Shown here: positions 36,566-50,400 of the stretch, one piece after another
How the letters are laid out: each line of letters begins with the position of its first letter
Position numbering within the stretch: position 1 is the stretch's first letter
Source of the DNA: Oxyruncus cristatus
Lineage: Eukaryota; Chordata; Aves; Passeriformes; Cotingidae
Assembly: GCA_013399855.1 (NCBI GenBank)
Contig: VXAY01001039.1
Span: forward strand, 803,807 to 867,806
Direction of reading: 5' to 3'
Length of the DNA stretch: 64,000 nucleotides
The notes under the pieces: model-generated
Seen by the model: only the letters and a program-made list of their open reading frames with translations
The model's database searches: none
Told to the model about the DNA's origin: nothing
Program-made: the position numbers and the translations under genes

Positions 36566-39500
36566 TAAGGACCCCAAAGGTGCTGGCTTTTTCCCTCAGT
36601 TCTTATTAAAGTTTTGACACTCCACTTTCCCCATGTATACTGTCATAGCTGTGTAATTCATATCTCTTATGAATTCCTCCTGAAAGCTAAGAATAATAGG
36701 AAAAAGTAAAATTCCTGATTTTTATTAGTGCAGGAATTGTATGTGTGAGGATGGCCTGTGTTTTTCTCTAAAATGTATTTCTCTTATTCCTTGTCCCCTG
36801 TGCTCATTTTAAGGTCATTTCTGCACAGTTGGAATGCAAAGTAATAAACAGATATTAGACCCAAGTTGCATGTATGTATTTTTCTTATCAGAATGAGCTT
36901 TGTGTTTTGACATTTGGAGAGAAGCATGGCTGTATTTTAAATCCCAGGCAAAATTCGTATTCCAAAATTGCATCGTCTGTGGTGTCTATGTTGGACCGTA
37001 AGGCCTCAGAGACCAGCTTGCTGCAGCAGGAAGGATTCAAATTCTGTCTGATTTTTCTTACAAGGCTTTAGCTTGTTGATTAGTATTGATTGCTGAAGGA
37101 ATTGGCCACTTGACTAGATGCTGAATCAAATAATCCCCTCACTTCTTGCTTTGCAAATCCATTGTCGTGGGACAAGCTGCTGAGAAGCTTTGCATATGTG
37201 CCACAGCGTGATGGGAAATTGTTTCACAGTCAGACTGGTAAAAATTGCACCTTTCTTCTTCTTAACATACTATTGACAAGTGATATTTCTGCATAACTTT
37301 TAGGGCTATAGTTTGTAGTTACATCTAATAGTATAACAACAAAAGGCCAGAAGTGTTGGAAAATTTCCCCACATCTTTCTTTCTGAAAGCTCTGCCACTG
37401 TCTCACAGCATAAACAGAGCACCTGTAGCTAATGCAGCTTTCAAATTTTGTGTTCTAAACTGGTCTCCAAGATGTTGGTGACAAACCCATCAACTGTCCC
37501 TGTCCCACCCGACCAAGACCTTTGCAGTAGTGTGGGATGGTGGCTGGGGGCACAGGGAGCAGGTGATACCACAGGAAACAGCTGGGGATTTTGTAGTCAA
37601 GTTTCAGGGAAATGCAGTGGTTCTGGTCTGTGTTAATTGGAGTTCTTAGAATATAAACTGCAGCTGATATTTGTAAGACATGACTGCCGACATGTGAAAG
37701 TAAGGGTGGACCAAATGGGAGATGCAGGATCAGCCATGTAAGCCTTGTTTTTGCTAACTGGCTTGTTCAAAGCCCGGGGAAGTCAAGTGATTCCTGATGT
37801 GGGGCAGTTTGCAGACTTGGAGCCTCTGGCTGAAAGTCAGTTTCTATCCTTGATGCTGAATTTCCTCTCTTGACTACTGGAATTTAGTTTGTTCACAGAA
37901 GCTCAGCTGAATCCTTCTTACTGGAATTCTAGCTCTGCATTTCACATTATCTATAGCTGCAATTCTTATGAAACTTCAGATAACCAATTGCTAAATACTT
38001 CTCGCTCAACTTATTCCTATTTAAAAGTATTTCAAATTATTTGATTAGAGGAGGAAATAATTCACATGGGAGATAGGAGCTGTGGAAAAGCCTCTGATCT
38101 TGGAGCTCAAGTAGTATATATACACTGTTGTGAATTGTATCATATTGTATCAGGCTATGCTGCAACTATACATTTGTTTTAGGACTATCAGAATTGTCAG
38201 TAATAAAAGTTTCATTCAGGAGATGGTTCTTGTAAAGAGTCTCTTTGGAGACAGTCAGTTTGCCCTCTGCTTTGGTTGCTGATTAAATTTCTTAGGCTGA
38301 CTTTCTTGTAATGAGAATTTAGCTTTTGGATTTCTGGAATAAAAGTATAAATTAAGAGCTATTTTTGACCATCTAAGTTTCAGGACAAGGAAATGTGCTA
38401 GAGGTGGAAAATACATACTAACTATATATGCATACCTGGATTATGGTTCACAGATATTTTTTTTTCCTCGTCTGAGAAACTAATATTCAATCTCAACCAT
38501 TAACCAATGATAGCAGAATCCTATCACAAAAGAAAGAAACATCAGAGCTGAGGAACAGAACAAGAGAATTCACTTTATTAAGATGCAAAGAAAATATTCA
38601 AAGTAGTTAAAATGTAGGTTATTGTTACAAAATAATATTGAAGCATTAATGTAATAAATACCAGAAAACGTGTGTAGTGTACAAGATAATAATGATGTTC
38701 CTAACACTATCTTTGAACAGGAGATATGGACACTTAATAGTAGAGGAATGTCTTCCATTTTTGAGGTCTCTGAACTTGCTAAACCCTTGGGATCATTAGC
38801 AAATCTTCCGAAAATGATTGAATTTACTTTCCTAGCAGAGACAGCAAGTTAATACCCACTGCTCTGTTTCCTTTCTTATGCCCCCTATGTGCTAGTTCAG
38901 GGAGGAGTAGGTGACCAAACACCTGAAGCAGAACCAGTTGTCTTTTGATGATTTTGCAAACCTACACCTAATTTATTGGGTTTAAACAGCTCTTCTGTCC
39001 TGTATATGCAATGCATTGAAATCATGTACAGGTCTTTACTAGTAGCGATGTTGTTGCCAAATGATCTCTGCATATTGATAGTGAACTTTCTCTGTTGTGC
39101 ATGTAACTTTCCCTGGGGTGGTGTGAAACTAGATCACCTAAGTGATTTATGAAATGGAAACCTGTTTGAAGGCTCATATTAGTGGTAGTTTGACAGTTGT
39201 TTGGCTTTGTTATTTTAAATGACTTTTATCATGGAATCAGTTTATAAAAATGATGTGTGTGCACAGATACTGTCATGTAAGACCCAAATATGTAATACAG
39301 AAAGGTCCTGTCTCTGAAACTAGTGGAAGTCAGATAGTTAAGCCTCAAGTGTGGGTCTGTGGTGGTTCAGTTAAACGTGCCTTTCTCTACTAGAAGATGT
39401 AGCTCTCTTCTCTGGTAACAAACATATCCCTTAAAAATACAAAGGAGAATTTGAAAGGCTTTAACTATATTAGTTCAGAGTTGCCTTTCATTAGTCTTAG

Positions 39501-39625
39501 CTGCAGTTGTCATGAGACTTGTATTTGGGGATTTGAGTTTATTTTGTAGCCTTTGCTTCTGTTGTCGTATACAAGCCTTGCATTGGTTGGGAAGGGAAAT
39601 GCCAGGGACTTGTATGGTCCCAGCA

Positions 39626-39655
39626 CATCTCTTAGCTAGACATCTCTTAGCTAGA
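39626..39655 (+). repeat. exact tandem duplication of 15 bp
   Basis: CATCTCTTAGCTAGA occurs twice in direct tandem (39626-39640 and 39641-39655), followed by GATCT. The perfect identity suggests a recent event or an unstable short minisatellite. Confidence 0.9.
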
Positions 39656-42600
39656 GATCTGGATTGTGGTGTCAAAACAAAAATTCCAGATGCTTCATTG
39701 GAAAGGTAATGTGCTTTACAGGCCAGGCAAAATTTAATAGCAGTTGTAGCTGCTGGAAGTGAACGTTCTAGTTGAGATGTAGGGAAGAGATGGGAACTTA
39801 ATTTTTTTTTTTTTTTTTTGTTCTTAAACCACTCAAGTGCTTTTGGGGAGAAAAAAGGGTTTGACAAGAAGGATGTGTTACAAGTAATGAATACTTGCAT
39901 GCCCCCACACACACCCCCAAAGCAAGCCCTTTTCCCTGTCTCGCATCAGAGGCCGATGGTGGTGGAGAAGGGATGCCAGCCCTGGCAAAGCTGGCTGCTC
40001 AGCCTGTGGTATCAGCTGCAGCAGTGGCTTCGTGCAGGCAGCTGCGGAGCTGGCCCAGGCTCCTCATGTCGATGCCCTGATTTCCAGTCTCCTCATCAGG
40101 CAGTGTGGAGGTGCACTGCTCGTGGCCTGAAAGACGGGCGAGCATCTTTTCTGAGCTCGCTGATGGTTTCTGGACTAGTGTGAAGGCTCGTGGTGGTTAT
40201 GTGTTACATTAATAATGTAGACTACTACTCCTACAGTTCTTTGTATAGGTAAGGATTAATACTACACTGAAATTGATTGTGAATTACTTAGTTTGTTGAT
40301 ATATCATGAAATCAATTCGGTGGTGTAATAGCATTTGTATTATTACTTTAAATACCGTGTTACCTTCTTTGGGACTCAGTGTAATTAGACATAAGTGTGT
40401 CTCTAATTCTTATTTTTTTAACATGACGTGAATTTGCACTAGTGATTGTTGGAAATAAATATTTCTGTATTTTATAACATAGTTGCCTGTAAACAATCAG
40501 GCTAGAAAATGTCTTCCAGTGACAGCAGCTTTTCCTGGCTTCTTTCATATCAACATTTGGAATTATCTAGTTGCTCAACTCAATGCATTCTTGAATCGTT
40601 TTCAGGAAAAATACTAACCTCCGTAGGACTTAGATTTTGGGAGGAGACAATGATTTTTTTCTGTACTTTTTTTCTAATATGTAACATCAGTGTTTTTTCT
40701 GGGCGAACGTAAGTGGGTTTTTTTGAAGGAATTGAAGCCATTGTTGGGAGTGAAACGGGCTGGTTATGATGAGATTTTTCTGTTAATGGTTTCCAAGTGG
40801 GCTCTGGGTGTGGGCGTGTGTGTCTCGAGCAGTCCTCGGCATCGTGTTTAGCTTTTGGATGTGTCTGCATTGTGCTCCAGAGCTATTATTACAGTTCATT
40901 TAAACAGACACAAGGTAGTTTAAAACAAATTAATTTGGGTTCCAGTAGCAGGGCTGCTGCAGGGCTAGGGTTTCACTGCCTGAAATCTACCCAGAGCTGG
41001 TGTTTCTGTGTGTTTTGCATTGATATTTTTAATGGCTAGGGCTCGCCTACAATTGCTGCTGTAGAGGTAGGGTAGGTAGGTCCTTGCATACTGCAGTCAT
41101 ACCTGGCCTGTTGCTGTGGATTGTGTTCTCTCTTTGTTGCATTTTAAACTTGTGAATTTCAATAAAATTGCTGGGGATGAAAGTTGAGAGAGCAGCTTTG
41201 TGAGACAGGCCTTCAGTCTGTGCATAAAATGGACAAAAAATGGAATGTTACTTCTCTGTTAGCTGATGGATTGCAGCCAGGCAAGGTGTCACCAATTGGC
41301 ATCTATCTCCAGATTCCCCATATTGACATGAGTCATTCAGACCTCATGAAAACATTAGGTCTAGTCATAACTTGCCCCACTAAAGGTTCATAATAGCTTC
41401 AAGAGACTATCCCAGTCTCCGTCACTTATCTGAGCTGAGGTTGTCGGTTTGACAGTGGGGGTTTTCTGCACATTATCGGTTCACTGGCTGGTGAGCAGCT
41501 TGGGGTGAAATCTTCATCTCACTCAAGTTGCTGGATGCTTTACAATTCACCTCAGTGCTCCTTGTTTTCCCTATATGCCATTGAATTTACATGTATTTCA
41601 AATTGGGATCAAATTTGTAAACACTATCAGGCTGGCTGTAACTGCTGCCAGGTGTTGGAGGTGATGGATGGCATCGTTACTGACCCTTACAGGAGATGAG
41701 AAGTGGATGGGCTTTGGTGCCTAAAATTGCTGCTCCCTCCTATTGCTACCTGTTTACTGCAAAAGACAGAAGCCTCCTTTCAACCACTCTGCTTCATGTT
41801 TTAGCCTCTCTCCTGCTGCCAAGAATATTTTTACTCTGCGTCAAGAGAAAATGAATTCATGCCTTCAGGATTTGTACTCTTTGCTCTGTGCTATGTGATA
41901 GCAACCCAGTGAGATGTGCAAGTGGAAACTGCATTAATGATTGATAAAAGCTGAGAGCTGTTTAAATTTTTTTCCTGTTTAATGACTATCAATAATTTAA
42001 TGCATTTACTGTATGTTTTTAAGAAATAACTCCTATATTACAGCTTGGGTTTAATAGGCTAAATGATTCAAGCTTCAAAAAATACAGATTTCTGACATGA
42101 AGTGTATCCTCTTTTTAATTAAGAATAAGATAGAAAGCATGAAATCAGGCTTGTGAGAGAGAGGTAGTTGTTGAGAAACAAATGTTTCTGCATGCCTGCT
42201 TTGGGCTGTTGTCAAATCAGCACGTAGCCCACTGACAGTGGCACCCCGGAGCCCACACTGCCACCCCAGCGGGGAGCCCTGGACATGGTCATGCACCTAA
42301 CTTTCCTGTCCTCTGTGTGCTAGATCCTGAGTCCCAGTCCATCACTGTTGTTTTAGCTGGTTTATCAACATTGTGTCACCTACATCACTTGGGAAAGGTT
42401 GAGGAAAGAGCCTTTCTGTTAGAGAAAGAATTGTTTTCTTCTATATTGAGCTTAAAAGGGAAAAGGAAACGTTTGAAAAAAGTTATTTTCCCCGTTTCTT
42501 TAGGAGGGACCAAGTTTTTCAAGTGATGAGTATCTTTCATTGTGCTTGGGTGTACTGGGTTTGGTCTACAAGGCTTTGCATATAAAATATGGGGTATGTA

Positions 42601-45600
42601 CCTTTTTAGGTGGTTAAGAGAAAATGAAACCTTTTTTTCATTATTGGTGGGCTTGGTAGGTAAATGTCATTCAGAGGTTGGTATGCTTTAATAAGGATGT
42701 TACCTAAATGCATCCATATGAATGGTGCTTCTGTAAACTTAGATTTTTCACGCGGACAGATATTGTTTTGGGAAGAGCTTTTTTTAGAATCCAAGGAAAG
42801 CAGGTGAGGAAGTATAGCAGGTATAACATAAAGCTGTAGAAAACAATTGTGTAAACACTTCTACATAAAGATATAGGAATACAATACATTTAGCATTTGA
42901 TTTAAAGATGGTTCAAATTAACAAAAATTATGCTGCTTATTTAGGAAATATATTTTGTGTAGGTAAAGCCTAGTCTTTTGTTTAGACATCTGTTGATGGT
43001 GGATCCCGTGAGTTCACTAAGACCTGGAGCATTTATTTAGGAAATCTGTTTTCATTGACTCTTACCATGCTTTTATGCTTTGTCTGTGCTTCTGCAACAA
43101 TATTTTGGTTACTTTTTCTTGGGTCTTTGTAACAAATACTTGAGAAAAACTTCCTGTCTTTGTGCGGATACAGTTCTGGGAAAATAGTATTTATGCTTGA
43201 AGAAGCTTGTTTCTTCACAAATATCTCCAGTACAGGTGTTTGTGGTGGAAGGATTACCCTGTTGTCTATGTAAGAGAGATAAATATACATATGCATAGAT
43301 AAAAATACTTATAATTCATATTACATTAAATGAGAATTTGCTAATTTCTAGCTTGTTCTCTTTATGTTGCTGTAGGTAAACACCATATTGTGTTAATGTC
43401 AAACATTACATGAAATGAAATGTTACATGCAAGTTTCATTTCATACTGATTCTGAAGGTACTAGAAAATAGATTGGAGAAAGAACCTGAGGCAGGGGCAG
43501 GTCAGGTTCCTGGCTTCAAAAGCTGAGGTTAAGAGTCCTGCCCTGAGACTTACGGAAGGGTGCTCTGAGTACCCTGGGACGTACCACTGCCATTTGTTGG
43601 CAGACAGACTACAGACTAATAATATATTTTGTTAATGTGAGAGATACCTTTGGTACTGTTCTGAGAAACATTTTAACTACAGGTTGTATAAGAATGGATA
43701 TGGAAAAAGGTATTCCTTTCCCCCCCCCCTTTCATCATGATATTTAAGGATAAGGATTTTAATACTGTTTTTTTCTTAGCTTAGTTGTTTGGTTTTTACA
43801 GTGACAAATGGAGATTGCTACTTCCCTCTTAATGAAATAGTTGTTTTATTACCTCTCCTAGATCAAGAGGTTGAAAAATAAACAGGAAAAAAAGGAAAAG
43901 GATTTTTTACTATGATATAAACTTGACCTATTTCCATTAGTACACACTGAGTGTGCTTATAATTCACCTGAAGAAAAGTAGCTGTTTGTTATGTGTAGAT
44001 TGAAGAACCTTGAAAACACTTTTTGGTTTTCTCTGTAAACCTCCATTTTAAACCCTTGTGTTAGGGACATGGTTTGGGGAGGGTTCTGTTACATACAGCA
44101 ATGCTGTAATTCCCTGGTGTAATCGTGGAGCTAGAAAATCCAATAAACTAGAAAATCTTCCAGGTTGGTTATGTATACAGGGGCTCCCATTGACACAGTA
44201 GTTCCCCAAAGAGCTGATGGAGGCCCCTTGTAGGGGTCAGAAGAGATAAAGTGAGCAAGTTCTTCGCCAGTAATGTGGTGCAGACTGGAAGTGAGGGGCA
44301 TTACTTTCCCGAAATCTTATTTTCTCAATGTAAAAAGTCTCTGGATCAGTTAAGACCTAGATCCTGGCAAATGTCACGTAGGATGTTTGCATTTAACTGT
44401 AGGAAGTGGGCTAGATTCGGGTAATGCCTGGAAAAAACACTGTATTTTCATTGTGCTGCAGGAGGAATAAGTCTGGCATCATCATTCAGAAAGAAAGGTT
44501 AATTCTCAGTCAAGATCACATACCAGAATCCCTGGTACGGGATTCAGTCTTCAGCTCGGGTGCTGTCCAGAATTGCACGCATCATGTGAGATTTAATGAA
44601 AACCCAGACCTAGCTGGTGGAATCGAGGATTATTTTTATTAAGCTTGATATAGGAAAGCAGCTCTGCTGAATTCATTGCAAAAGTTGACTCACACACCAT
44701 CTGAGGGTGTTTGTCTCAACATATGCCTCTTCATTTATCTAATGTTAATGTCAACAATTTGTTGGGTTTTGATACAGTGTTTCCCAGTTTTCTGTTTGTT
44801 TCCTTACTGTAGTGGCTGTATACCCAAAACATTTTGACATTTTTTTTGTATGAATTATCTCTGGCTGTGCCAGAAATTTAGTCAAGTCTTTTGGTATTGT
44901 AAGTAATTTCACTGGGTTTCTCCACTTAGAATTTGACTTTTGGGTGATGTGTTATTTCACTTCATTTTCTTTTTTCCTTACCTGAGAATTTGAGAACAGA
45001 GCAATCCCACTTTCTTTGGGGCAAGTTATGTTGAGTCAAACCTACATCTCTAAGTGGTACTTAAGGCAGATTTCTGTCGCCCTGAGAATGTTGTTAAAAA
45101 ACTTGGGTTTTGCACTCAGCCTTCTTTTTTGCCACCTCCTGTTTTTATGTTTGCTTTAAAAATATGCTTCCTTCAAATCTTGTATGTCTACTTTAAATTA
45201 TTTTTTATTAAGAGGATGGAAGCATAAAATTTTTAAGCATGTGAAATGTAACCAGTATTTCAGTTCTTAACAGACTTTACCTGACAATTGTGAGGAGTTT
45301 CTCTTAGCGGGGAAGAAAATACTGTCAAAAGCATCCTTTTGATTAGATAATGAAAAAGAAAAGCAAATGATGCATTTGATTTAGGGATACAAAACTAGTG
45401 TGGTTGAGGGGGAGATACGGTTTTATTTTTTTTCCCTTGCATTTTGCGACCTGATGTGTGCTGAGCTGCTCAGTAAGTATTGATTTGCACATAGCCTCGG
45501 GATGTACACATGTCAGGACCAATTCACTAAGGGTCATTTCTTCTCCTTCCCCACCATGAGGGCTGTAGCACTGTTTCCCTCTTTTTAGAAAAGTATAATG

Positions 45601-47311
45601 ATTTTGAGTTCTCCAGGTTTTGGCTTAGGTTTCTTTGCACCAGCAAGTACAAGAGGACGGAAAGCAGAAGTGCAACTGAGGGGTGTAAGACGTTTAGAAA
45701 GTGGAATTAAACACCGTGGGAAGGTTTGCCTATAAGGGAGGAGGTTGAGGAGGCAGGTTTTTGAGTGGTTACATTTTTGTGTCAGAATCCATTCTTTCGC
45801 ATTCTCAGATTATTGCTTGGCCTATTTATGGGTGCATGAAACAAGGCAGAAGAGGTTTTGAATCACTGATCTTGTTCTTTCTCTTAGTGCACATTTTCTA
45901 TGTGTCGTCTTCTGTGATCTTTATTTAGTTTTTCATTGTTTATTTACACTGCCACTGTTACTTCATGAATTCTTTAAATCACTGCCTATCTAGAGGGGAA
46001 TCTGGACAGAATTACTCTTGCAGCTTTAAGTCTTGCTGACAGGAGGAGAGAAAAAGAGAGCTTTTGTCCCCTAGAGAAATGCAGAAACTGTGGCCATTTA
46101 AAATTGGACAGACATGGTGGCTTTGAGGGAGATGCTGTGATGGGAGTGCTGCCTTTTATGTTTTTTCCTCTCTGTTGGGGCCCCTTATTTAAAATCTCTT
46201 CTGGGAGGCTAGAATCCGTATGCTGTTAGCAGATGGGTTAATTATCTTTTTGAGGGACGTAGAAGTGTGTGGGGAAATGTAAGGTAGCAGAGACTTTTTT
46301 CCTTATTTTGAGAACCTGTGTTCAGATTTTCCATGGGACAGAAAAGGGTAGAGTTTTCTGGATGAATATAAGCCAACAAAATGTGATGAGAACAGACTGG
46401 ACATATTTCCCTTTGCTCATTCCCCCTGGAAAGCCTTGATTGCCATTTCCTCAAATATGTTAATGTCTTGCATGCACCCTTTAAAATAATTTTCCACTTG
46501 ATTTTCCTGCCTTTCATCAGAGGCAGGTACTGGAGGTAGGGAGGGGCCCATTAAATATGGGTGTCTGTAAGTCTCTTTAAAGTTGTTAGGAGTAGGGCAC
46601 AGAGTGAGAGATGGTCTGAGGTGAGGAATTATGTTTTCATGGGAGTGAAGCTGGATTTCTAAATGGCATCTTTAGTTACAAAAAGGGTTTTTTTGATTCC
46701 CTTTTCCTTCTTTCTGATAGAAAATATTATTTTTGTCTTGCTATTACTGAAAGATTCAATATAGCGGGATAGGTTGTTTTAAGAAAATAAGAAAATAGAT
46801 TGCCCTAAGAAGAAGAATACTTGTCATAAAAAGAAATAGAACTTATGATTAGTTGCAAAGACCTCATAATTGTAGGTATGATCCTTTCAGAGAAGAGTAC
46901 ATAAGCACTTGAATGTCAGTATATACCTGTATGTTCAGTATGCATGTTGGAATTTGCCTTTTGCTAACTATTTTGATAGTAAATGTGGCTCATTTGAATT
47001 TTTACAGAAGTGGGTGTGTGCTTGGCTGAAGCATATTTACTTCATAGAATAAGTGCTCAAGAATATTTTCAAATCAGACTTTAACCCATTCTAGTATGGG
47101 ACTTTTCCCCATTCTGACAGGAATCTAGGTTTGCTTTTCTTAGTAGTAGCTGACTTGACCTTCGTATTCCGTATTGCGATAAGGTGATGATGGAGAGAAT
47201 ACAGGACACCCTAAGCTGGGATTTTGGAACTGCAGGAGAGGCACAGTAGCTCTGCCAAACAAGAGTTGTAATCTGTAGCCACTTTGAAAAACATAAATGC
47301 TAATACTTATT
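39656..47311. other. non-coding, probably intronic sequence
   Basis: A T18 run lies at 39802-39819 and a GC-richer patch at 39935-40195 with several open frames on both strands (121 aa plus, 39818-40183; 145 aa minus, 39475-39912); none is recognisable. The regulatory candidate at 41820-42075 is listed separately. A C10 run lies near 43723. The stretch 46355-46570 is complex in sequence, with CATTAAATATG and ATATGTTAATG words, and might be conserved, but I have no stronger sign. Confidence 0.5.
41820..42075. promoter_or_regulatory. candidate regulatory element with PBX/HOX-type site
   Basis: Contains TGATTGAT (41938-41945), the classical PBX-HOX bipartite core, immediately preceded by ATTAA, so the whole word reads ATTAATGATTGATAA. 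Further AT-rich homeodomain-like words follow (TTTAATGAC, ATCAATAATTTAATG). Composition is non-repetitive and AT-rich. Based on motif words only. Confidence 0.3.
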
Positions 47312-47346
47312 TCCGTTTTTCTTTTTTTTTTTTTTCAACCCCTTAG

Positions 47347-47494
47347 GAAATACTGTTGTGCTGAGGAAGAAAACAGCTCCCTCTTCTTTTTTTTTTCCTT
47401 TTTTTTTCTTTTCCCCCCTTCCCTCCCCTCCTTTCTTCTTGTCTGAATTAGAAGCTCCAGGAATGTGCTAATTGGCGGCAGCCTCTTCAGAAAG
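47347..47494 (+). other. alternative long form of candidate 5' UTR exon (148 nt)
   Basis: A second strong acceptor (T-rich tract 47312-47335, CAACCCCTTAG ending at 47346, branch-like TGCTAAT at 47299-47305) precedes the one used by the 43-nt form. Using it with the same donor gives a 148-nt exon that contains the whole second pyrimidine tract. All three frames contain a stop, so the long form can only be untranslated. The two acceptors are 105 bases apart and would compete. Confidence 0.35.
47452..47494 (+). other. candidate internal exon (43 nt), probably 5' UTR
   Basis: A pyrimidine tract of nearly 80 bases (T and C runs from about 47373) ends in GAATTAG at 47451, and the exon ends CAGAAAG at 47494 before GTAAGAGG, a near-consensus donor. 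The 43-base segment is complex and contrasts with the low-complexity flank. It carries ATG-TGC-TAA at 47463-47471, a two-codon upstream ORF. Two other frames are open over the 43 bases, so a coding microexon is not excluded, but I do not recognise either peptide. With the CpG-island exon far upstream, an untranslated exon 2 or 3 of the same gene is the simplest reading. Confidence 0.45.
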
Positions 47495-50400
47495 GTAAGA
47501 GGTATTGTTATCTGCTTTTCGAGGTGTCTTGCCTGCTCTGCTCCTTCTGGAAGAGAAGGGGACGGGAGAAGAAACTTGTCTACATGGAGTTTAGATAAAT
47601 TTCTGGTTCATGTGGATTACCCTTCTAACACTGCAATGCAAACAGAAGCTTTGTGGGGTTCCTGCTTTACTTCTAAGGGTATGATACGGTCCCTTGAGAA
47701 AAACTAGATGATGAGATACATTTTAAATGCTTGCTGAGGAAAAAAAAGCAGAACTGTTGTATTGCAGACTGATTAACTGAATCTTTGCCTGAATGTCAGC
47801 TTAGATGGAAAGACAGTGAGTTAGGTCTGGAGAAGACAAGTTGAAGAAATGTGTCAAAGTGCTTCTTTTATTATTACTATACATGTCCATCTAGCCAGAT
47901 AAATATAGATTGTTTTGGTTAGCATTTTAAACCTGACATCTTCTCTGGGGTCTGTCATGGTTTTGTGGCTGGTTGTGCTACTGACAGATGAGATAGGAAC
48001 TAGCTGGAACCCCACCTCTAGCTCTGAGTGGTGTGCTTTTGTGAAGAGTTGGAAACACGTGGCAAGTCTTCACGTCTCCCGACTTTTTTTAGTTTTGGGG
48101 AAAAGTGAAAAATGCGGTGAGTGAGAGGAACTCAAGTCTTTCTTAGACAAACTGCATATGTATTTTAGTACCAGAACTCAGTGTTTAGATTTATATTTGC
48201 TTAGGAGCTTCAGTGCTTTGAGATGTCGTTTCCTATGCCATCTTTGTGGTAGATACTAATGCTCCTTGTAGTGGAGGCAGTATCTTGTCTCTAGACCTCA
48301 GCCATTCTGGCTCACAGTTGATGTCTTAACTTGAACCAGTGCTTGAGAAGTGGTTTGGGATAACTTCCTAGGTTCTGAATTGGAGAGACCAGATATAACT
48401 TTTTCTGCCAGATTGCTCAGTGGTGCTAACATCTGTGAAGGGTTTGGAAAGACAGTGCAGTGCAATAATGTCTTAAATTGCCCCAGTGAGATTTGTCAGA
48501 GTTCATTTGTCAGACCCCTCAGACTGCCCAAAGTACACTAACTTATCGAGGATAAGCTCCAGACAGGTAATGTGCCTTGGGATGTTCTTTCTCATTTTCC
48601 ATCTCATTCTTGATGGTGCAGAGGAAAGCTAAGTCTTTATTGAACAGCCAGTACCAGCTGTCTGGCTACCTTCTGCAATAAAGCTAATGATCTAATGGGC
48701 AAATGTTTCTTGGAGACCTTCAGCCAAAGCAGAGACAAGAAGAAACATACGGACCAGCTAAAGGGTTCTCAAGGAGTTTGCAATTTCCCCAGGGCTCTTC
48801 TATGTGATTACCCATCTCTCTCTTTGTCTCCTGCCTTTTAATGCAGGAGGAGTGTCAGACTCAAGGCCGCTAATCTTCGTTACTGTGGAAAGGCTGGTTA
48901 CACTCCTCATGCTGCACTTCAAAAATGGCAATCGCTGGTCCCCAGCTGGTTCCCTGAATCTAACTTAAAAATGGATGATAGCTTTCCTCATTGGTGCCAG
49001 ACTAAAGAATGCAGCTGCCTGTGCTGTTGCAGGCAGGCATTGCCTCTGCCACTGATGCTGTGGCATGCTGAGAGGAGCCTGCAGAAGCTGCCTTGTGGCC
49101 TCTGAACCTGTTTTCTCCGAAACAAGAGAAGGCTCTGTAAAAGTACTTTGAAAGGGGAAATTTTGGGGCACAGTGAGATGTGGGAGGCTTGGCTGAACCG
49201 CAGGTGTGGAGGAAAGCTGTTATTAAGATTCATAGCTCCAGCCGAGTTTTTGTACCGTTCCTGAATGCCTTCAAACTCCCTGGGTTGGGGGCTGAGGGAA
49301 GCACAAGTTTCAAAGCTGTTTTGCAGGATTGTGGGCATCACTTCTTGTTATTGTTTCCCTCCCAGTACATGTCTTATGCAGAGATGTGCAGGGGAGACAA
49401 GGGCCACTGCTCAAGTCACAGGGTCAGCTGGGAGGTTGTGCAGAGCCCACTGCTGTTTCTCTCTGGCTGGTAACATCTGTTTGTCCCTCTTGCATGGCAC
49501 TGGAAATTTGGAGGGGAATCCCTGCTTGCTGTTCTCCTCCTACTTTTCCTGCATATGCTTCCTGAGTTTTACCACGTCAGATGAATTGTCCCTCTGAAGC
49601 CATGGCTTGGGAATAGCTCCAGCACAAAAGCCTTGTCTCTATGTGCTCCTTTTTATCCTGGTGAGGAGAGGGAAAATGTCCCATGCATGCTCAGGAAGTG
49701 TATGTTGCTAAACCCCTTTATGGTACCTTTGTAAAACATGCTTTAACTGTCTGCAAATGTATGGTATTTAAGCAGCAGAGTCTGTATTATCAGATGCAAT
49801 CATGCAGACTGTAGTCCTCAGGGTGAAAAGCTTTGGGAGGAGAGACTGGATGTGACAGTGAAATTTGAGAACCAAAGCAAGAGGAAATTCTTGCCCGGGT
49901 TTTGAACTGGAGCAGGTTCAGGAGAGGTGGAGAGAGGGGAAGCAGATACCCCTTCCCAGTTTGGAAGTGTTGAAGAGGGGTCAGAAGGGGGAGGGAGAGG
50001 CAGGGCGCAGACAAGGCAACAAAAGATCAGGCTGGCAAATGGACCACAGTTTGCTGTGGTTTGTTTTTAGCCTTTAACGCTGTGCTTTTCTCCCCCAGTT
50101 CCTCCTAGCTAAATCCAGACAAAGATAATTTTAAATTTTTTTTTGGTTCCTTGAGAGAGCAACCATACCTCTGTTCAGCTTTTTTGAGAAGTTATGTTTT
50201 GTATCAGTGCATGTAGTGACTATTTTGCCCTGACTTTTGAAAGAAATTTTATTTCCCCTCGTTATTTGCCTGTTTTCCTCTCTTATTTGTATCAACCTGA
50301 AGCATCTCCAAAGGACAGGTGACACTGCTGCTAGCTAACATTTCGGGTGGGTGACGCTGTATGTGTTAAACAGCATGCCTGTAATAACTTGCCTGTCAGT

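Larger units (their letters stand above)
33320..39600. other. AT-rich non-coding, probably intronic sequence
   Basis: ORFs are at most 86 aa. Contains an A18 run (34341-34358), a GT tract (36504-36565) and a strong but unpaired acceptor-like site at 33982 (TTTTTCATTTCAG) with no good donor within 200 bases. Nothing else was recognised. Confidence 0.5.

Noticed and set aside
48846..49103. Open frame of about 86 codons after a strong acceptor at 48845
   Set aside because: A second frame is also open over the first part, the peptide is unrecognised and ends at a stop without a polyadenylation context; likely chance.
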